Part shown: positions 31,433-39,814 of the stretch, piece by piece | How positions within the stretch are numbered: the stretch's first letter is position 1 | Layout: each line of letters starts with the position of its first letter | NCBI GenBank assembly: GCA_900754075.1 | Contig: CAAEBN010000078.1 | Span: 1 to 64,000 of the forward strand | Source: an uncultured Collinsella sp. | GTDB taxonomy: Bacteria > Actinomycetota > Coriobacteriia > Coriobacteriales > Coriobacteriaceae | Direction of reading: 5' to 3' | DNA: 64,000 nt | Made by a program: the position numbers and the translations under genes | Notes under the pieces: generated by a model | Told to the model about the DNA's origin: nothing | Seen by the model: the letters and a program-made list of their open reading frames with translations, nothing else | Databases searched by the model: none

Positions 31433-33733
31433 CTACTTAATCTTGGTCGTACCCGGCGCCAGGTTGGGGTCGGTCTCGTTGGCCTCGGTCTGGAAGTGCT
31501 CGGTGTACACGTTCTTGCCGTCGCGGAACATCTCGTAATACTGCATCTTGGCGTAATCCTCGCGCGCCTTGGTGGCGGCTGCTGCGGCGGCGTCGTCACC
31601 GGTGACGTTGGAGGAGAGCGCCCAGCGCAGGCTGGCGTCCTCGTAGCCGACCGAGTTGATGGCGGGCAGCGACTCGCGCAGCGTCATGTGCGCTTTCTGG
31701 TAGTCGGTCAGCGGTGCGCCGATCAGCTGCATCAGCTGGGTGGACAGGTAGTTGGTGGACAGGTCGTCGACCTCGCTCGTCTGGTTGCAACCGGCAACGT
31801 CGTAGTTGGCCCAAATGATGTAGTCAGTCTGCCACAAGCGCTCCTGGTGGGTGGCGTCGTCCTCGTCGGTAAACCACTTGTCGTTGAACTTGGACGGGAA
31901 GAACGGCTGGTGGTCGCCCCAGAACACCACGACCACCTTACGGTCGAGCTTGCTCAGGGCGTTGAGGAAGTAGCGCAGCGCCTGATCGGACTGCTCGATG
32001 CACGAGACATACTCGTCGACATCGGACAGCGTGCCGTCCTCGACGGTCTTGGCGTCCAGGTCGGTCGTGTCGATATTCAGATGCATCTGCTTATCGACCG
32101 GCAGCAGGCCCGTGTCGTAGCCCGAGTGGTTCTGCATGGTCACGTCGAAGATAAACTGAGGATCGGCGTTCTGGTCGAGCAGCTCAAGAATCTTGTCGTA
32201 GGTAGCCTGGTCGGTCACCATCCCGCGCAGGGTATCGGCGCCCTGGAAATCGTTGATGGACAGGAACTGGTCAAAGCCAAAGTCCTTATAGACGTTTTCG
32301 CGGTTCCAGTTGGTGGCGTGGTTGGGGTGCATGGCCGTGGTGGAATATCCGAGCGACTTGAACTGCTCTGCCAGGTTCCCGGTCGTCTCCATGTTGTAGA
32401 TGGTGTACGGATACACGCCCGAGCCCAGGTTGGCCATGGAGTTGCCGGTCATAAACTCAAACTCGGTATTGGCGGTGCCGCCGCCGTAGGCGCTCACGTA
32501 GAGCTTGCCGCGGCTGAGGCAGTTGGACAGGTTCTTAAAGTACTGCGGGCCTTCGTAGCCGGCGCGCATGTTCTGGTAGATTGAAAGGTCTGAGAAGGTC
32601 TCGTTCATGATGGCGATGACCGTGGGCTTCTCGCTATCGAACTGCTCCTCGGCGGCGGCGCGCTCGTCGCTCTTGGCCGCGTCGGACTTGTCGTAGGCCT
32701 TGGTGTACTTTTTGAGCGTGGCCTTGGCATCGTCGACGGAGTAGTCGGCGGGTTTGGGCGGCTTGATGGACTGCGCTGCGCTAATGAAAGCGGGCAGGTA
32801 TCCCTCGCGCCAGTAGCTCTCGAGCGGACGCCAGGTGTAGACGGTGATGCCGAGGGTGTTGTAGTAGTCGATAAGCGTGACGTGCGCGGTCACGCCGCCC
32901 AGGCACAGCACGGCGACGAGCAGGTTGGTGAGCAGCATGCGCTTGGCGTTGGCGGCGCCCTTCTGACGGTGCGGTGCCACCAGGCCGGCGTACTCGCATA
33001 GCAGCATGGCGATGGCGGTAAAGCCCATGGACAGCACGCAGAACAGCGAGATCGAGAAGGTGTAGCCGGTGCCGGCGACCGCAGCGGCGGTGGAGATGGC
33101 CGAAAGGTCGCCCGGCTGGATGGGCATGGATTTAAACGTGATGACGAAGAACTCGGCAATGCCCAGGACAAATAGGGCAAAGGCCAGGACCGCGGGAGCT
33201 GCGCCGTGGCGCTGGAACAGGAAGAACAGGCCGACCATGAGCGTGGTGATGATGGCCCACTCGAGCAGGATGCATAGGGGGTAGACCCAGGTAAAGTCGT
33301 GGTTGGACGAGACCTCCATGCCCAGCAGTGCAAAGACGCCGGCGAGCAGCAGGCACAGGACGGCGGCGACGAGCGGGCGTCCCACAAAGGCGCCGCGTAA
33401 ACGAGCGAGCTTGCCGGTGGGGGCGGGCGCATCAGCCGAGGCGAACGCAAAGACGCGCGGGGCGATGCGGTCGCGGGCGATGCTGGCCCAAGCGCAGCCG
33501 GTGAGAATGGCGTTGGTCAGGATGAGCATCACAAAGGCGAGCGGCTCGTTTTGGGCGACGAGGCCCACGGCGCCCCAAATAGTCAAAAAGACCTGGAACA
33601 GACCGAAGGCGACGCTCCAGGCGATAGCGCCCTTGGCAACGGTGCCCGACTGTGCGCGAATGGCCTTGGCCTCGCGCAAGACAAGGTAGACGGTCGCCGC
33701 AAGACCGACGAGCGAGATGGCGGCAGCGAACAT
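31433..33733 (-). CDS. LtaS-like lipoteichoic-acid-synthase-family sulfatase-fold enzyme
   Basis: 766 aa. About eight membrane helices (residues ~1-290, more than the five of classical LtaS) are followed by an extracellular sulfatase-fold domain (~370-660). The metal site and nucleophile are recognisable: MNETFSD, then the catalytic Thr in YGGGTANTEFEFMTG, MHPNHATNWNRE and WGDHQPF. Such enzymes transfer glycerol phosphate from phosphatidylglycerol onto a glycolipid or wall polymer. ATG 33733 has GAGGAG 8 nt upstream; the GTG 15 nt earlier overlaps that site. The Ala/Asp-rich C-terminal tail is of unknown role. Confidence 0.88.
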   Translation of the reverse strand: MFAAAISLVGLAATVYLVLREAKAIRAQSGTVAKGAIAWSVAFGLFQVFLTIWGAVGLVAQNEPLAFVMLILTNAILTGCAWASIARDRIAPRVFAFASADAPAPTGKLARLRGAFVGRPLVAAVLCLLLAGVFALLGMEVSSNHDFTWVYPLCILLEWAIITTLMVGLFFLFQRHGAAPAVLAFALFVLGIAEFFVITFKSMPIQPGDLSAISTAAAVAGTGYTFSISLFCVLSMGFTAIAMLLCEYAGLVAPHRQKGAANAKRMLLTNLLVAVLCLGGVTAHVTLIDYYNTLGITVYTWRPLESYWREGYLPAFISAAQSIKPPKPADYSVDDAKATLKKYTKAYDKSDAAKSDERAAAEEQFDSEKPTVIAIMNETFSDLSIYQNMRAGYEGPQYFKNLSNCLSRGKLYVSAYGGGTANTEFEFMTGNSMANLGSGVYPYTIYNMETTGNLAEQFKSLGYSTTAMHPNHATNWNRENVYKDFGFDQFLSINDFQGADTLRGMVTDQATYDKILELLDQNADPQFIFDVTMQNHSGYDTGLLPVDKQMHLNIDTTDLDAKTVEDGTLSDVDEYVSCIEQSDQALRYFLNALSKLDRKVVVVFWGDHQPFFPSKFNDKWFTDEDDATHQERLWQTDYIIWANYDVAGCNQTSEVDDLSTNYLSTQLMQLIGAPLTDYQKAHMTLRESLPAINSVGYEDASLRWALSSNVTGDDAAAAAATKAREDYAKMQYYEMFRDGKNVYTEHFQTEANETDPNLAPGTTKIK

Positions 33734-33946
33734 GCTGAGACTCCTCACAAACTAAAACCTACGAAAGCGGGGGTTTACCCGATTGTTACCTAAATATGCG
33801 CTGCATTTGCGGGCTGCGCACAACAACCAGCCATATTAACGCGCATGTGTGGCGGTGCGGCGCAATGTAGTGGCGACCTGCGCGATAATGGACGGGAATT
33901 ACATGGAAACGTAAAGGCTTCTTAAAGAAATGGCGAGGATAGAGCT

Positions 33947-34822
33947 ATGGGTGAGCAGGTTTGTGTGACGGGCGCCGAGTATTGCGGCGGAGCTGCGGTC
34001 GTGGATACATACGGCTATCCGGTCGAGACTACGGGCAATGCGGTGCTGGACATTTTGGAGCATCGCTCGTCTACGCGTGCCTTTGCGCGTGATGACGACG
34101 ACCGTCCCGTAGCGGTGACCGACGAGCAGCGTGCAGCGATTTTGCATGCGGCGAGTCGCGCGCCGTCGGCAGGCGCCATGATGATGTATTCCATCGTGAG
34201 CATTCGCGAGCAGGCCACGCTCGATCGCCTGGCCGACCTGTGCGACCACCAGCCTATGATCGCCAAGGCGCCCTGGGCACTAATATTTGTGGTCGATTAT
34301 GCCAAGTGGATCGATCTGTTTGAGCACGTGGGCTGCTTTGAGCCCGAGTTTGTCGAGCGTACGGGCAAGGCGCCCCGCCGCGCGCCGGGTTTGGGCGACT
34401 TTGCCATTGCGGCCCAGGACGCCGTGATCGCCGCGCAAAACGCCGTGGTTGCCGCTGAGGCCCTGGGGCTGGGAAGCTGCTACATCGGCGATATCGTGGA
34501 GAATGCCGAGGAAGTTGCCGAGTTGCTCGATCTGCCGCCCTATACCATGCCGCTGTCGATGCTCATCATCGGCACGCCCCGTAAGGAGCGTCCGGCCATT
34601 GCGCATTCCGTGGTGAACCTGGTGCACGAGGAGCGCTACTGCCGCGCCGATGCTGCGACTATGGACGCGCAGGTGGCCGAGATGGACGCGATGTTCCGTC
34701 CGCATGCCCGCGAGGTGGGGGAGCGCGTCGTGGACATCTATACCCGCAAGCACACGAGTCCCTTTATGGCCGAGATGAGCCGATCCATGGAATGGTGGTT
34801 CAAAAACTGGCTTGGAAAATGA
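33947..34822 (+). CDS. nitroreductase-family protein (long form)
   Basis: 291 aa. After a ~30-residue lead, ILEHRSSTRAFARDDD and ASRAPSAGAMMMYSIVSIR give the FMN-binding start. AEALGLGSCYIGDIVEN and PLSMLIIGTPRKERP are the NfsA-like features. A ~60-residue C-terminal extension follows (ERYCRADAATMDAQ...MEWWFKNWLGK). It is probably a NAD(P)H-dependent flavin enzyme; the substrate is unknown. GGCGAGGA lies ~8 nt before the ATG. It is divergent from the LtaS-like gene, and the family D palindrome at 34824 follows the stop codon directly. Confidence 0.85.
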   Translation: MGEQVCVTGAEYCGGAAVVDTYGYPVETTGNAVLDILEHRSSTRAFARDDDDRPVAVTDEQRAAILHAASRAPSAGAMMMYSIVSIREQATLDRLADLCDHQPMIAKAPWALIFVVDYAKWIDLFEHVGCFEPEFVERTGKAPRRAPGLGDFAIAAQDAVIAAQNAVVAAEALGLGSCYIGDIVENAEEVAELLDLPPYTMPLSMLIIGTPRKERPAIAHSVVNLVHEERYCRADAATMDAQVAEMDAMFRPHAREVGERVVDIYTRKHTSPFMAEMSRSMEWWFKNWLGK

Positions 34823-34823
34823 C

Positions 34824-34859
34824 GAATGTGACAAGGGGACAGCCCCTTTGTTACATTCC
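34824..34859 (-). repeat. REP-like palindrome, family D copy
   Basis: GAATGTGACAAGGGGACAG is followed by CCCCTTTGTTACATTC. The arms pair except for one mismatch. It starts 2 nt after the nitroreductase stop, so it may double as its terminator. Compare 48192-48224. Confidence 0.75.
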
Positions 34860-34939
34860 ATATCGCCGCGGTAGCTTAAAGACTGTATAAATCTTTATCT
34901 AGCTGGGAAAACAGTGCATTAAAACATGGGCCGATTGCC

Positions 34940-34945
34940 TATAAT
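34940..34945 (+). promoter_or_regulatory. -10 element of kup
   Basis: A consensus TATAAT, 36 nt before the kup ATG; the -35 region (CATTAA at 34917) is weak. No c-di-AMP riboswitch is recognisable in the ~35-nt leader. Confidence 0.55.
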
Positions 34946-34980
34946 CCCTTCGAACATTAAAGTTGGGAGGAAACCGGCTT

Positions 34981-37008
34981 ATGGAACAAAAGGCCAAGGA
35001 GGCAGCCTCGCACGCTGCGATTCCTGTGAGCATCTCGGCGATGCTCGTCACGCTGGGCGTGGTGTACGGCGATATCGGCACCAGCCCTATGTATGTAACC
35101 AAGGCGCTCGTTGCCGGCAACGGCGGCATCGGAAGTGTAACGGAGGAGTTCGTGCTTGGCGCGCTCTCCCTTGTCGTGTGGACGGTCACGCTGCTGACCA
35201 CCATCAAGTATGTGCTCATCTCGCTGCGCGCCGATAACCATGGTGAGGGCGGCATCTTTGCCCTGTACAGCCTGGTCAAGCGCTGCGGCAAGTGGCTCAT
35301 CATCCCCGCCATGCTGGGTGGCGCCGCGCTGCTCGCCGACGGCATCCTGACGCCGGCCGTTACCGTTACCACGGCCATCGAGGGCCTGCGCACCATCCCG
35401 GCGGTCCATGCCGTGCTGGGCGATGACCAGGGCCGCGTCGTCGCCATTACGCTCGCCATCATCATCGCACTCTTCTTGGTACAGCGCATCGGTACGGCCA
35501 AGATCGGTCACGCCTTTGGCCCCATCATGACGCTGTGGTTTCTGTTCCTGGGCGGCACGGGTCTGTTCTTTGTCTTCCAGCACCCCGCCGTGCTGCTGTG
35601 CCTCAACCCGGTGCGCGGCATCGCCTTTTTGCTAAGCCCCAACAACCACGCGGGCATCATGATTCTGGGCAGCTGCTTCCTCGCCACTACCGGTGCCGAG
35701 GCGCTCTACTCCGACATGGGCCACGTCGGCCGCGGCAACATCTACGCCACCTGGCCGTTCGTTAAGTGCTGCTTGCTGCTTTCCTATATGGGCCAGGGTG
35801 CTTGGCTTATGAACAACGCTGCCAACCCCGAGCTCATGGGCATTGCCGACCTCAATCCGTTCTACCAGATGCTCGCCCCGGGCCTGCGCCCGTTTGCCGT
35901 CGGCCTTTCCACTGTCGCGGCTATCATTGCCTCGCAGGCGCTCATCACCGGCGCATTCTCGCTGGTGTCCGAGGCCAGCCGCCTGGACCTTATGCCGCAC
36001 ATGCAGGTCTTCTACCCTGCCGAGACCAAGGGCCAGCTCTACATCCCCATGGTCAACAACGTCATGCTTGTCGGCTGCGTCATCGTGGTGCTGCTGTTCC
36101 AGAACTCGGCGCATATGGAAGCCGCCTACGGCCTTGCCATTACGCTGACTATGATGTGCACCACGCTGCTGCTCTTCTTCTACCTGCACGAGGAGCGCAA
36201 GCTCAAGGTTGCTCCGTGGATCTTCGCGGCCTTCTTCCTTTTGCTCGAAGGCTTCTTCTTCGTGAGCTCGCTTACCAAGTTCTTCCACGGCGGCTACTTC
36301 ACTATCCTCATGGCTGCACTCATCATGGGCATTATGGTGTGCTGGTACAACGGCACGGCGGTCGAGCAGCGCCAGTTTACGCTGCTGCCGCTGCGTAGCT
36401 ACCTGCCGCAGCTCAAGCGCCTGCGCGACGACGACCGTTACGAGCGCATGAGCGACAACGTCGTGTACCTGACCAAGGACACCCATACCGACTACATCGA
36501 CCGCGATATCGTCTATTCGATCTTGGACAAGCATCCCAAGCGTGCCCACGCCTGGTGGTTTGTGAATGTCGAGACCATGGACGAACCGCACACCTTTGCC
36601 TATTCGGTCGAGACGTTCGGCACCGACTACGTGTTCCGCGTACATCTGTACCTGGGCTACAAGATCAACCAGCGCGTCAATGCCTACCTGCGTCAGGTTG
36701 TTCAGGACCTGGCTGCCACCGGCGAGCTGCCGCCGCAGACGCATGACTACTCGGTCTACAAGGATCCGGGTAACATCGGTACGTTCAAGTTCGTCCTGAT
36801 CCGTAAGCTTCTGGCGCCCGAGAGCGACGTGGAGCCCAGCGAGCGCACGGCCATCACGCTCAAGTACATCATCCGCCGCGCCGCCGGCACGCCCGCACGT
36901 TGGTACGGCCTGGAGAACTCCAACGTGAGCTTTGAGTACGTGCCGCTGTTCACCAAGTTCAAGGCCGTGAATAAGATGCAGCGCCTGGCTCCCAACGAGC
37001 GACCGTAG
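34981..37008 (+). CDS. kup: Kup-type potassium uptake protein
   Basis: 675 aa. A K+/H+ symporter of the KUP/HAK/KT family: the first helix carries VVYGDIGTSPMYV. About twelve membrane helices (to residue ~460) precede a C-terminal cytosolic domain (~470-675). GGEGGIFALYSL, the ADGILTPAVTV segment and VSLxSEAS-like regions fit the family. The start is ATG 34981 with GGGAGG; an upstream TTG is less likely. Downstream lie a small membrane protein and a KdpD/KdpE-like sensor pair, suggesting a K+ homeostasis cluster. Confidence 0.94.
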   Translation: MEQKAKEAASHAAIPVSISAMLVTLGVVYGDIGTSPMYVTKALVAGNGGIGSVTEEFVLGALSLVVWTVTLLTTIKYVLISLRADNHGEGGIFALYSLVKRCGKWLIIPAMLGGAALLADGILTPAVTVTTAIEGLRTIPAVHAVLGDDQGRVVAITLAIIIALFLVQRIGTAKIGHAFGPIMTLWFLFLGGTGLFFVFQHPAVLLCLNPVRGIAFLLSPNNHAGIMILGSCFLATTGAEALYSDMGHVGRGNIYATWPFVKCCLLLSYMGQGAWLMNNAANPELMGIADLNPFYQMLAPGLRPFAVGLSTVAAIIASQALITGAFSLVSEASRLDLMPHMQVFYPAETKGQLYIPMVNNVMLVGCVIVVLLFQNSAHMEAAYGLAITLTMMCTTLLLFFYLHEERKLKVAPWIFAAFFLLLEGFFFVSSLTKFFHGGYFTILMAALIMGIMVCWYNGTAVEQRQFTLLPLRSYLPQLKRLRDDDRYERMSDNVVYLTKDTHTDYIDRDIVYSILDKHPKRAHAWWFVNVETMDEPHTFAYSVETFGTDYVFRVHLYLGYKINQRVNAYLRQVVQDLAATGELPPQTHDYSVYKDPGNIGTFKFVLIRKLLAPESDVEPSERTAITLKYIIRRAAGTPARWYGLENSNVSFEYVPLFTKFKAVNKMQRLAPNERP

Positions 37009-37068
37009 ACGTCGGCGGCTACACGGAGTTGGCTTTTGATGGATAAGCATGAGGCCGGGGAGGTAAGC

Positions 37069-37263
37069 ATGGATACAAAGGCGCTCGATGGCCGTGAGGC
37101 GGTGGTCGAAATGGTGCGTGAGGCGCGCGTCGACGCCGCCGAAGATCGGTTCTTTACGAATCGTGCCAACATGGACATGGCCGACCGCGTGATCTCGATC
37201 GTGGCACTGGTATTTGGAGCGGTGTGCGTGTGCGCACTGCTCGCGCACGTGCTGTTTGTCTAG
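37069..37263 (+). CDS. small single-pass membrane protein beside kup
   Basis: 64 aa from ATG 37069, which has GGGGAGG 5 nt upstream; an ATG at 37039 would add 10 residues. An acidic helical N-terminus (EAVVEMVREARVDAAEDRFF) leads to a C-terminal membrane helix (VISIVALVFGAVCVCALLAHVLFV). Not recognised. Position 60 bp behind kup and before the KdpD-like kinase suggests a possible accessory role, but nothing in the sequence proves it. Confidence 0.6.
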   Translation: MDTKALDGREAVVEMVREARVDAAEDRFFTNRANMDMADRVISIVALVFGAVCVCALLAHVLFV

Positions 37264-37310
37264 CGGCTGCCGGTCGTAGAAGGCTTTACACTTAGAACCA
37301 CCACGAGGGA

Positions 37311-37348
37311 AAACCACCACAAAGGTGCCTGTCCCTTTGTGGTGGTTT
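37311..37348 (+). repeat. REP-like palindrome, family C copy 2
   Basis: AAACCACCACAAAGG, the core TGCCTGTCC, then CTTTGTGGTGGTTT. The arms are complementary. An extra half arm (AACCACCACGAGG) precedes it at 37296. It lies just upstream of the KdpD-like gene. Confidence 0.75.
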
Positions 37349-37375
37349 TGTTTTTGAGAGAGGGGCGGGGCGCTG

Positions 37376-39001
37376 ATGGACGTCCGTACGGACGGCGATA
37401 TTGCCGATAACTTTTGGTGGCGGCGCACAACGCTGACGCGCCGCACTCCTCTGTATGACGCCTGCGTATCGGTGGGGCTGCTGGTCGCGGCGACGATTGT
37501 GGGCGCGCTGCTCGACCATCCGGGTCTCGCGCCGAGCATCATGATCGTCTATGTGTTCGCCGTTCAGCTGTGCGCATTCTTTACTTGGAGTCGCCTGTAT
37601 TGCTTGCTGAGCTCGGCTGCCGCCGTGGCACTCTACAACTTCTTGTTTATCGACCCGCGCTACTCGCTGTCGCTTATCGACCGCGTCTATCCCGGCATGT
37701 TCTTCATCATGTTCGTGGTCTCGCTTGTGTCGAGCTCGATTGCGTTGGCCCTGCGCCGCGCCCTGGCACAGGCTGCCGCCAGCGACCGCCGCACGCATAT
37801 GGTGCTCGAGACCAACCGCATGTTGCAGCGCTGCGCCGACGAACAGCAGATCGTTCACGCCATGGCAACGCAGCAGGCGCGTCTTTCGGGCTGTCCGGTC
37901 GTATGGTACAGCGCCGACGCCGAGGGCGATGACCTGCTGCCGCGTGCGACATACACGGCCGTGGGCGATGCCGCGCCGGTGCACGAACTGGCGCCGCAGA
38001 TGCCGCCGCGACTCTCGGCGTCCGCCTATGTGGGTACGCCGCTCGATGCCACCTATGGCGGCTCGGCGTTTTATGGTATCTACCTGACGGTTCGCACGGG
38101 CGACGGCTTCGTGCGCTCGGGCGACCCCGCCTCGGTGGTGGGCGTGCTGGCTATCGTTGCCGAGCCCGACGTGCTGACGCACGAGGAGCGGGCACTTGCC
38201 GATGCCATCGTGAGCGAAGGCGAGCTGGCACTCGATCGCGCCCGCGCCATGGAGGCCCGCGAGGAGGCGGCGGTGCTCGCCAAAAACGAGCAGCTGCGCG
38301 CCAACCTGCTGCGTTCCATCTCGCACGACCTGCGCACGCCGCTCACCAGTATTTCGGGCAATGCCGATGTGCTGCTCGACCAGGGCTCGACCGGCACCGC
38401 CGTGCTCGACGCCCAGACGCGTCGCGGCCTGCTCCTGTCCATACGCTCGGATGCGCAATGGCTCAACGCCACCGTCGAGAACCTGCTTGCCATCACCAAG
38501 CTCGAGGGCGACGGCATGCATCTGTCGACCACGCTCGAGCTCATGGACGATATCGTCGAGGAGGCGCTGCGCCACGTAAGTCCGGCTGTGCGCGAGCACG
38601 ACCTTAAGGTGGTGACGTGCGATGAGCCGGCGCTCGTCAATGTCGATGCGCGCCTGATGGTGCAGCTGGTGGTCAATCTGGTGAACAACGCCGTCACCTA
38701 TACGCCCGCAGGCTCGCATATCATGATCTCGATTAGTGTCGACGATGGACGCGTGGCGTGCTCGGTGGCCGATGACGGCCCGGGCATCGCACCCGAGGAC
38801 CGTGAACGCATCTTTGAGTCGTTCTATACCGCCAACCACGGTCTGGCCGACAGCCACCGCAGCGTGGGCCTGGGTCTTTCACTCTGCCGCTCCATTGCGT
38901 TGGCGCATGGCGGTAGCATAGAGGTTGCCGCGGCGGACCCGCACGGCTCGGTCTTTACGATTGAGCTTCCCGTCGCCGACGTTTCGTTTGATAAGGAGTA
39001 G
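37376..39001 (+). CDS. KdpD-like sensor histidine kinase lacking the N-terminal KdpD and USP domains
   Basis: 541 aa, against roughly 850-900 for full KdpD. It begins almost directly with the four-helix membrane domain (DUF4118; residues ~25-125, PSIMIVYVFAVQLCAFF), then a GAF-like region (~150-280) and the kinase core. The H-box is SISHDLRTPLTSI near 315, the N-box LVNNAVTYTPAG near 440, G1 DDGPGIAP and G2 GLGLSLC. The missing N-terminus carries the nucleotide- and c-di-AMP-binding modules in other species. No kdpFABC genes are near; kup is, so control of K+ uptake is likely but inferred. Confidence 0.88.
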   Translation: MDVRTDGDIADNFWWRRTTLTRRTPLYDACVSVGLLVAATIVGALLDHPGLAPSIMIVYVFAVQLCAFFTWSRLYCLLSSAAAVALYNFLFIDPRYSLSLIDRVYPGMFFIMFVVSLVSSSIALALRRALAQAAASDRRTHMVLETNRMLQRCADEQQIVHAMATQQARLSGCPVVWYSADAEGDDLLPRATYTAVGDAAPVHELAPQMPPRLSASAYVGTPLDATYGGSAFYGIYLTVRTGDGFVRSGDPASVVGVLAIVAEPDVLTHEERALADAIVSEGELALDRARAMEAREEAAVLAKNEQLRANLLRSISHDLRTPLTSISGNADVLLDQGSTGTAVLDAQTRRGLLLSIRSDAQWLNATVENLLAITKLEGDGMHLSTTLELMDDIVEEALRHVSPAVREHDLKVVTCDEPALVNVDARLMVQLVVNLVNNAVTYTPAGSHIMISISVDDGRVACSVADDGPGIAPEDRERIFESFYTANHGLADSHRSVGLGLSLCRSIALAHGGSIEVAAADPHGSVFTIELPVADVSFDKE

Positions 39002-39005
39002 CGCT

Positions 39006-39719
39006 GTGCCGAACTCTGCCGTAAAACCGCTCATCTTGGTCGTTGAGGACGACCCCGCCGTTCGCAACCTAATCGTTGCCGCGCTCGAGGCGCACGGCTT
39101 GCGCCATATGGCCGTGGAGACCGCCCATGCCGCCATCGCCGCCGCCTCATCGCAGACGCCGAGCATCGTGCTGCTCGATTTGGGCCTGCCCGATATGGAC
39201 GGCGTCAAGGTGGTGGAGTCGGTGCGCACATGGTCGGGCATGCCGATCATTGTGGTCTCGGCGCGCAGCGAGGATGCGGATAAGATCCGCGCGCTCGATG
39301 CCGGCGCCGACGACTACCTGACCAAGCCGTTTTCGGTCGAGGAGTTGCTTGCGCGCATTCGCACCACGCTCAGGCGTCTCTCGTATGCGCAAACGGGCGG
39401 CGTTGCCTCCGAGGGCTCGTTCGATACCGGCGAGTTGCATATCGATTTTGATGCCGGCATCGCCACGATGGATGGCGAGGAACTGCATTTGACGCCGATC
39501 GAGTACAAGCTCCTGTGCCTGCTGGCGCATAACGCCGACAAGGTGCTGACGCACCAGTTTATCCTGCACGAGATTTGGGGCACGGCAACTAAGAGCGACC
39601 TGGCGAGCCTGCGTGTCTTTATGGGCACGCTGCGCAAGAAGATCGAGTCCGACCCCGCGCATCCGCGCTATATCCAAACACACGTGGGCATCGGTTACCG
39701 ACTGGTCACCCAAGGCTAG
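39006..39719 (+). CDS. kdpE: KdpE-like OmpR-family response regulator
   Basis: 237 aa, starting at GTG 39006 with AAGGAG 7 nt upstream, 4 nt after the kinase stop, so the two are translated from one message. The receiver domain (~1-125) has the acidic pair EDD, the phospho-acceptor Asp in VLLDLGLPDMDG, and the Lys in YLTKPF. A winged-helix DNA-binding domain follows (~140-235; ELHLTPIEYKLLCLLA and HVGIGYRL). It most likely pairs with the preceding kinase; kup is a candidate target. Confidence 0.92.
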   Translation: MPNSAVKPLILVVEDDPAVRNLIVAALEAHGLRHMAVETAHAAIAAASSQTPSIVLLDLGLPDMDGVKVVESVRTWSGMPIIVVSARSEDADKIRALDAGADDYLTKPFSVEELLARIRTTLRRLSYAQTGGVASEGSFDTGELHIDFDAGIATMDGEELHLTPIEYKLLCLLAHNADKVLTHQFILHEIWGTATKSDLASLRVFMGTLRKKIESDPAHPRYIQTHVGIGYRLVTQG

Positions 39720-39743
39720 ATCGCCAACCACCATCTCAATATG

Positions 39744-39811
39744 AGTTGCGGTGAAATAGTTCCTGTTTGGTCCTTTACCAGGCATTTTTAGGAACTATTC
39801 CACCGCAACTT
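39744..39811. repeat. long inverted repeat, family B copy 2
   Basis: The arms contain GTTGCGGTGAAATAGTTCC and AGGAACTATTCCACC, as at 203-270, but with a different loop. It lies between the convergent response regulator and methyltransferase genes and can terminate both. Confidence 0.78.
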
Positions 39812-39814
39812 TGT

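Noticed and set aside
30714..31440. Open reading frames of 120-200 codons on both strands
   Set aside because: They simply read through the palindromic repeats, have no ribosome binding site or protein-like composition, and overlap each other on both strands.
34860..34980. c-di-AMP (ydaO-type) riboswitch before kup
   Set aside because: Only about 35 nt lie between the likely -10 box and the ATG, too short for that riboswitch, and its conserved elements are not seen.
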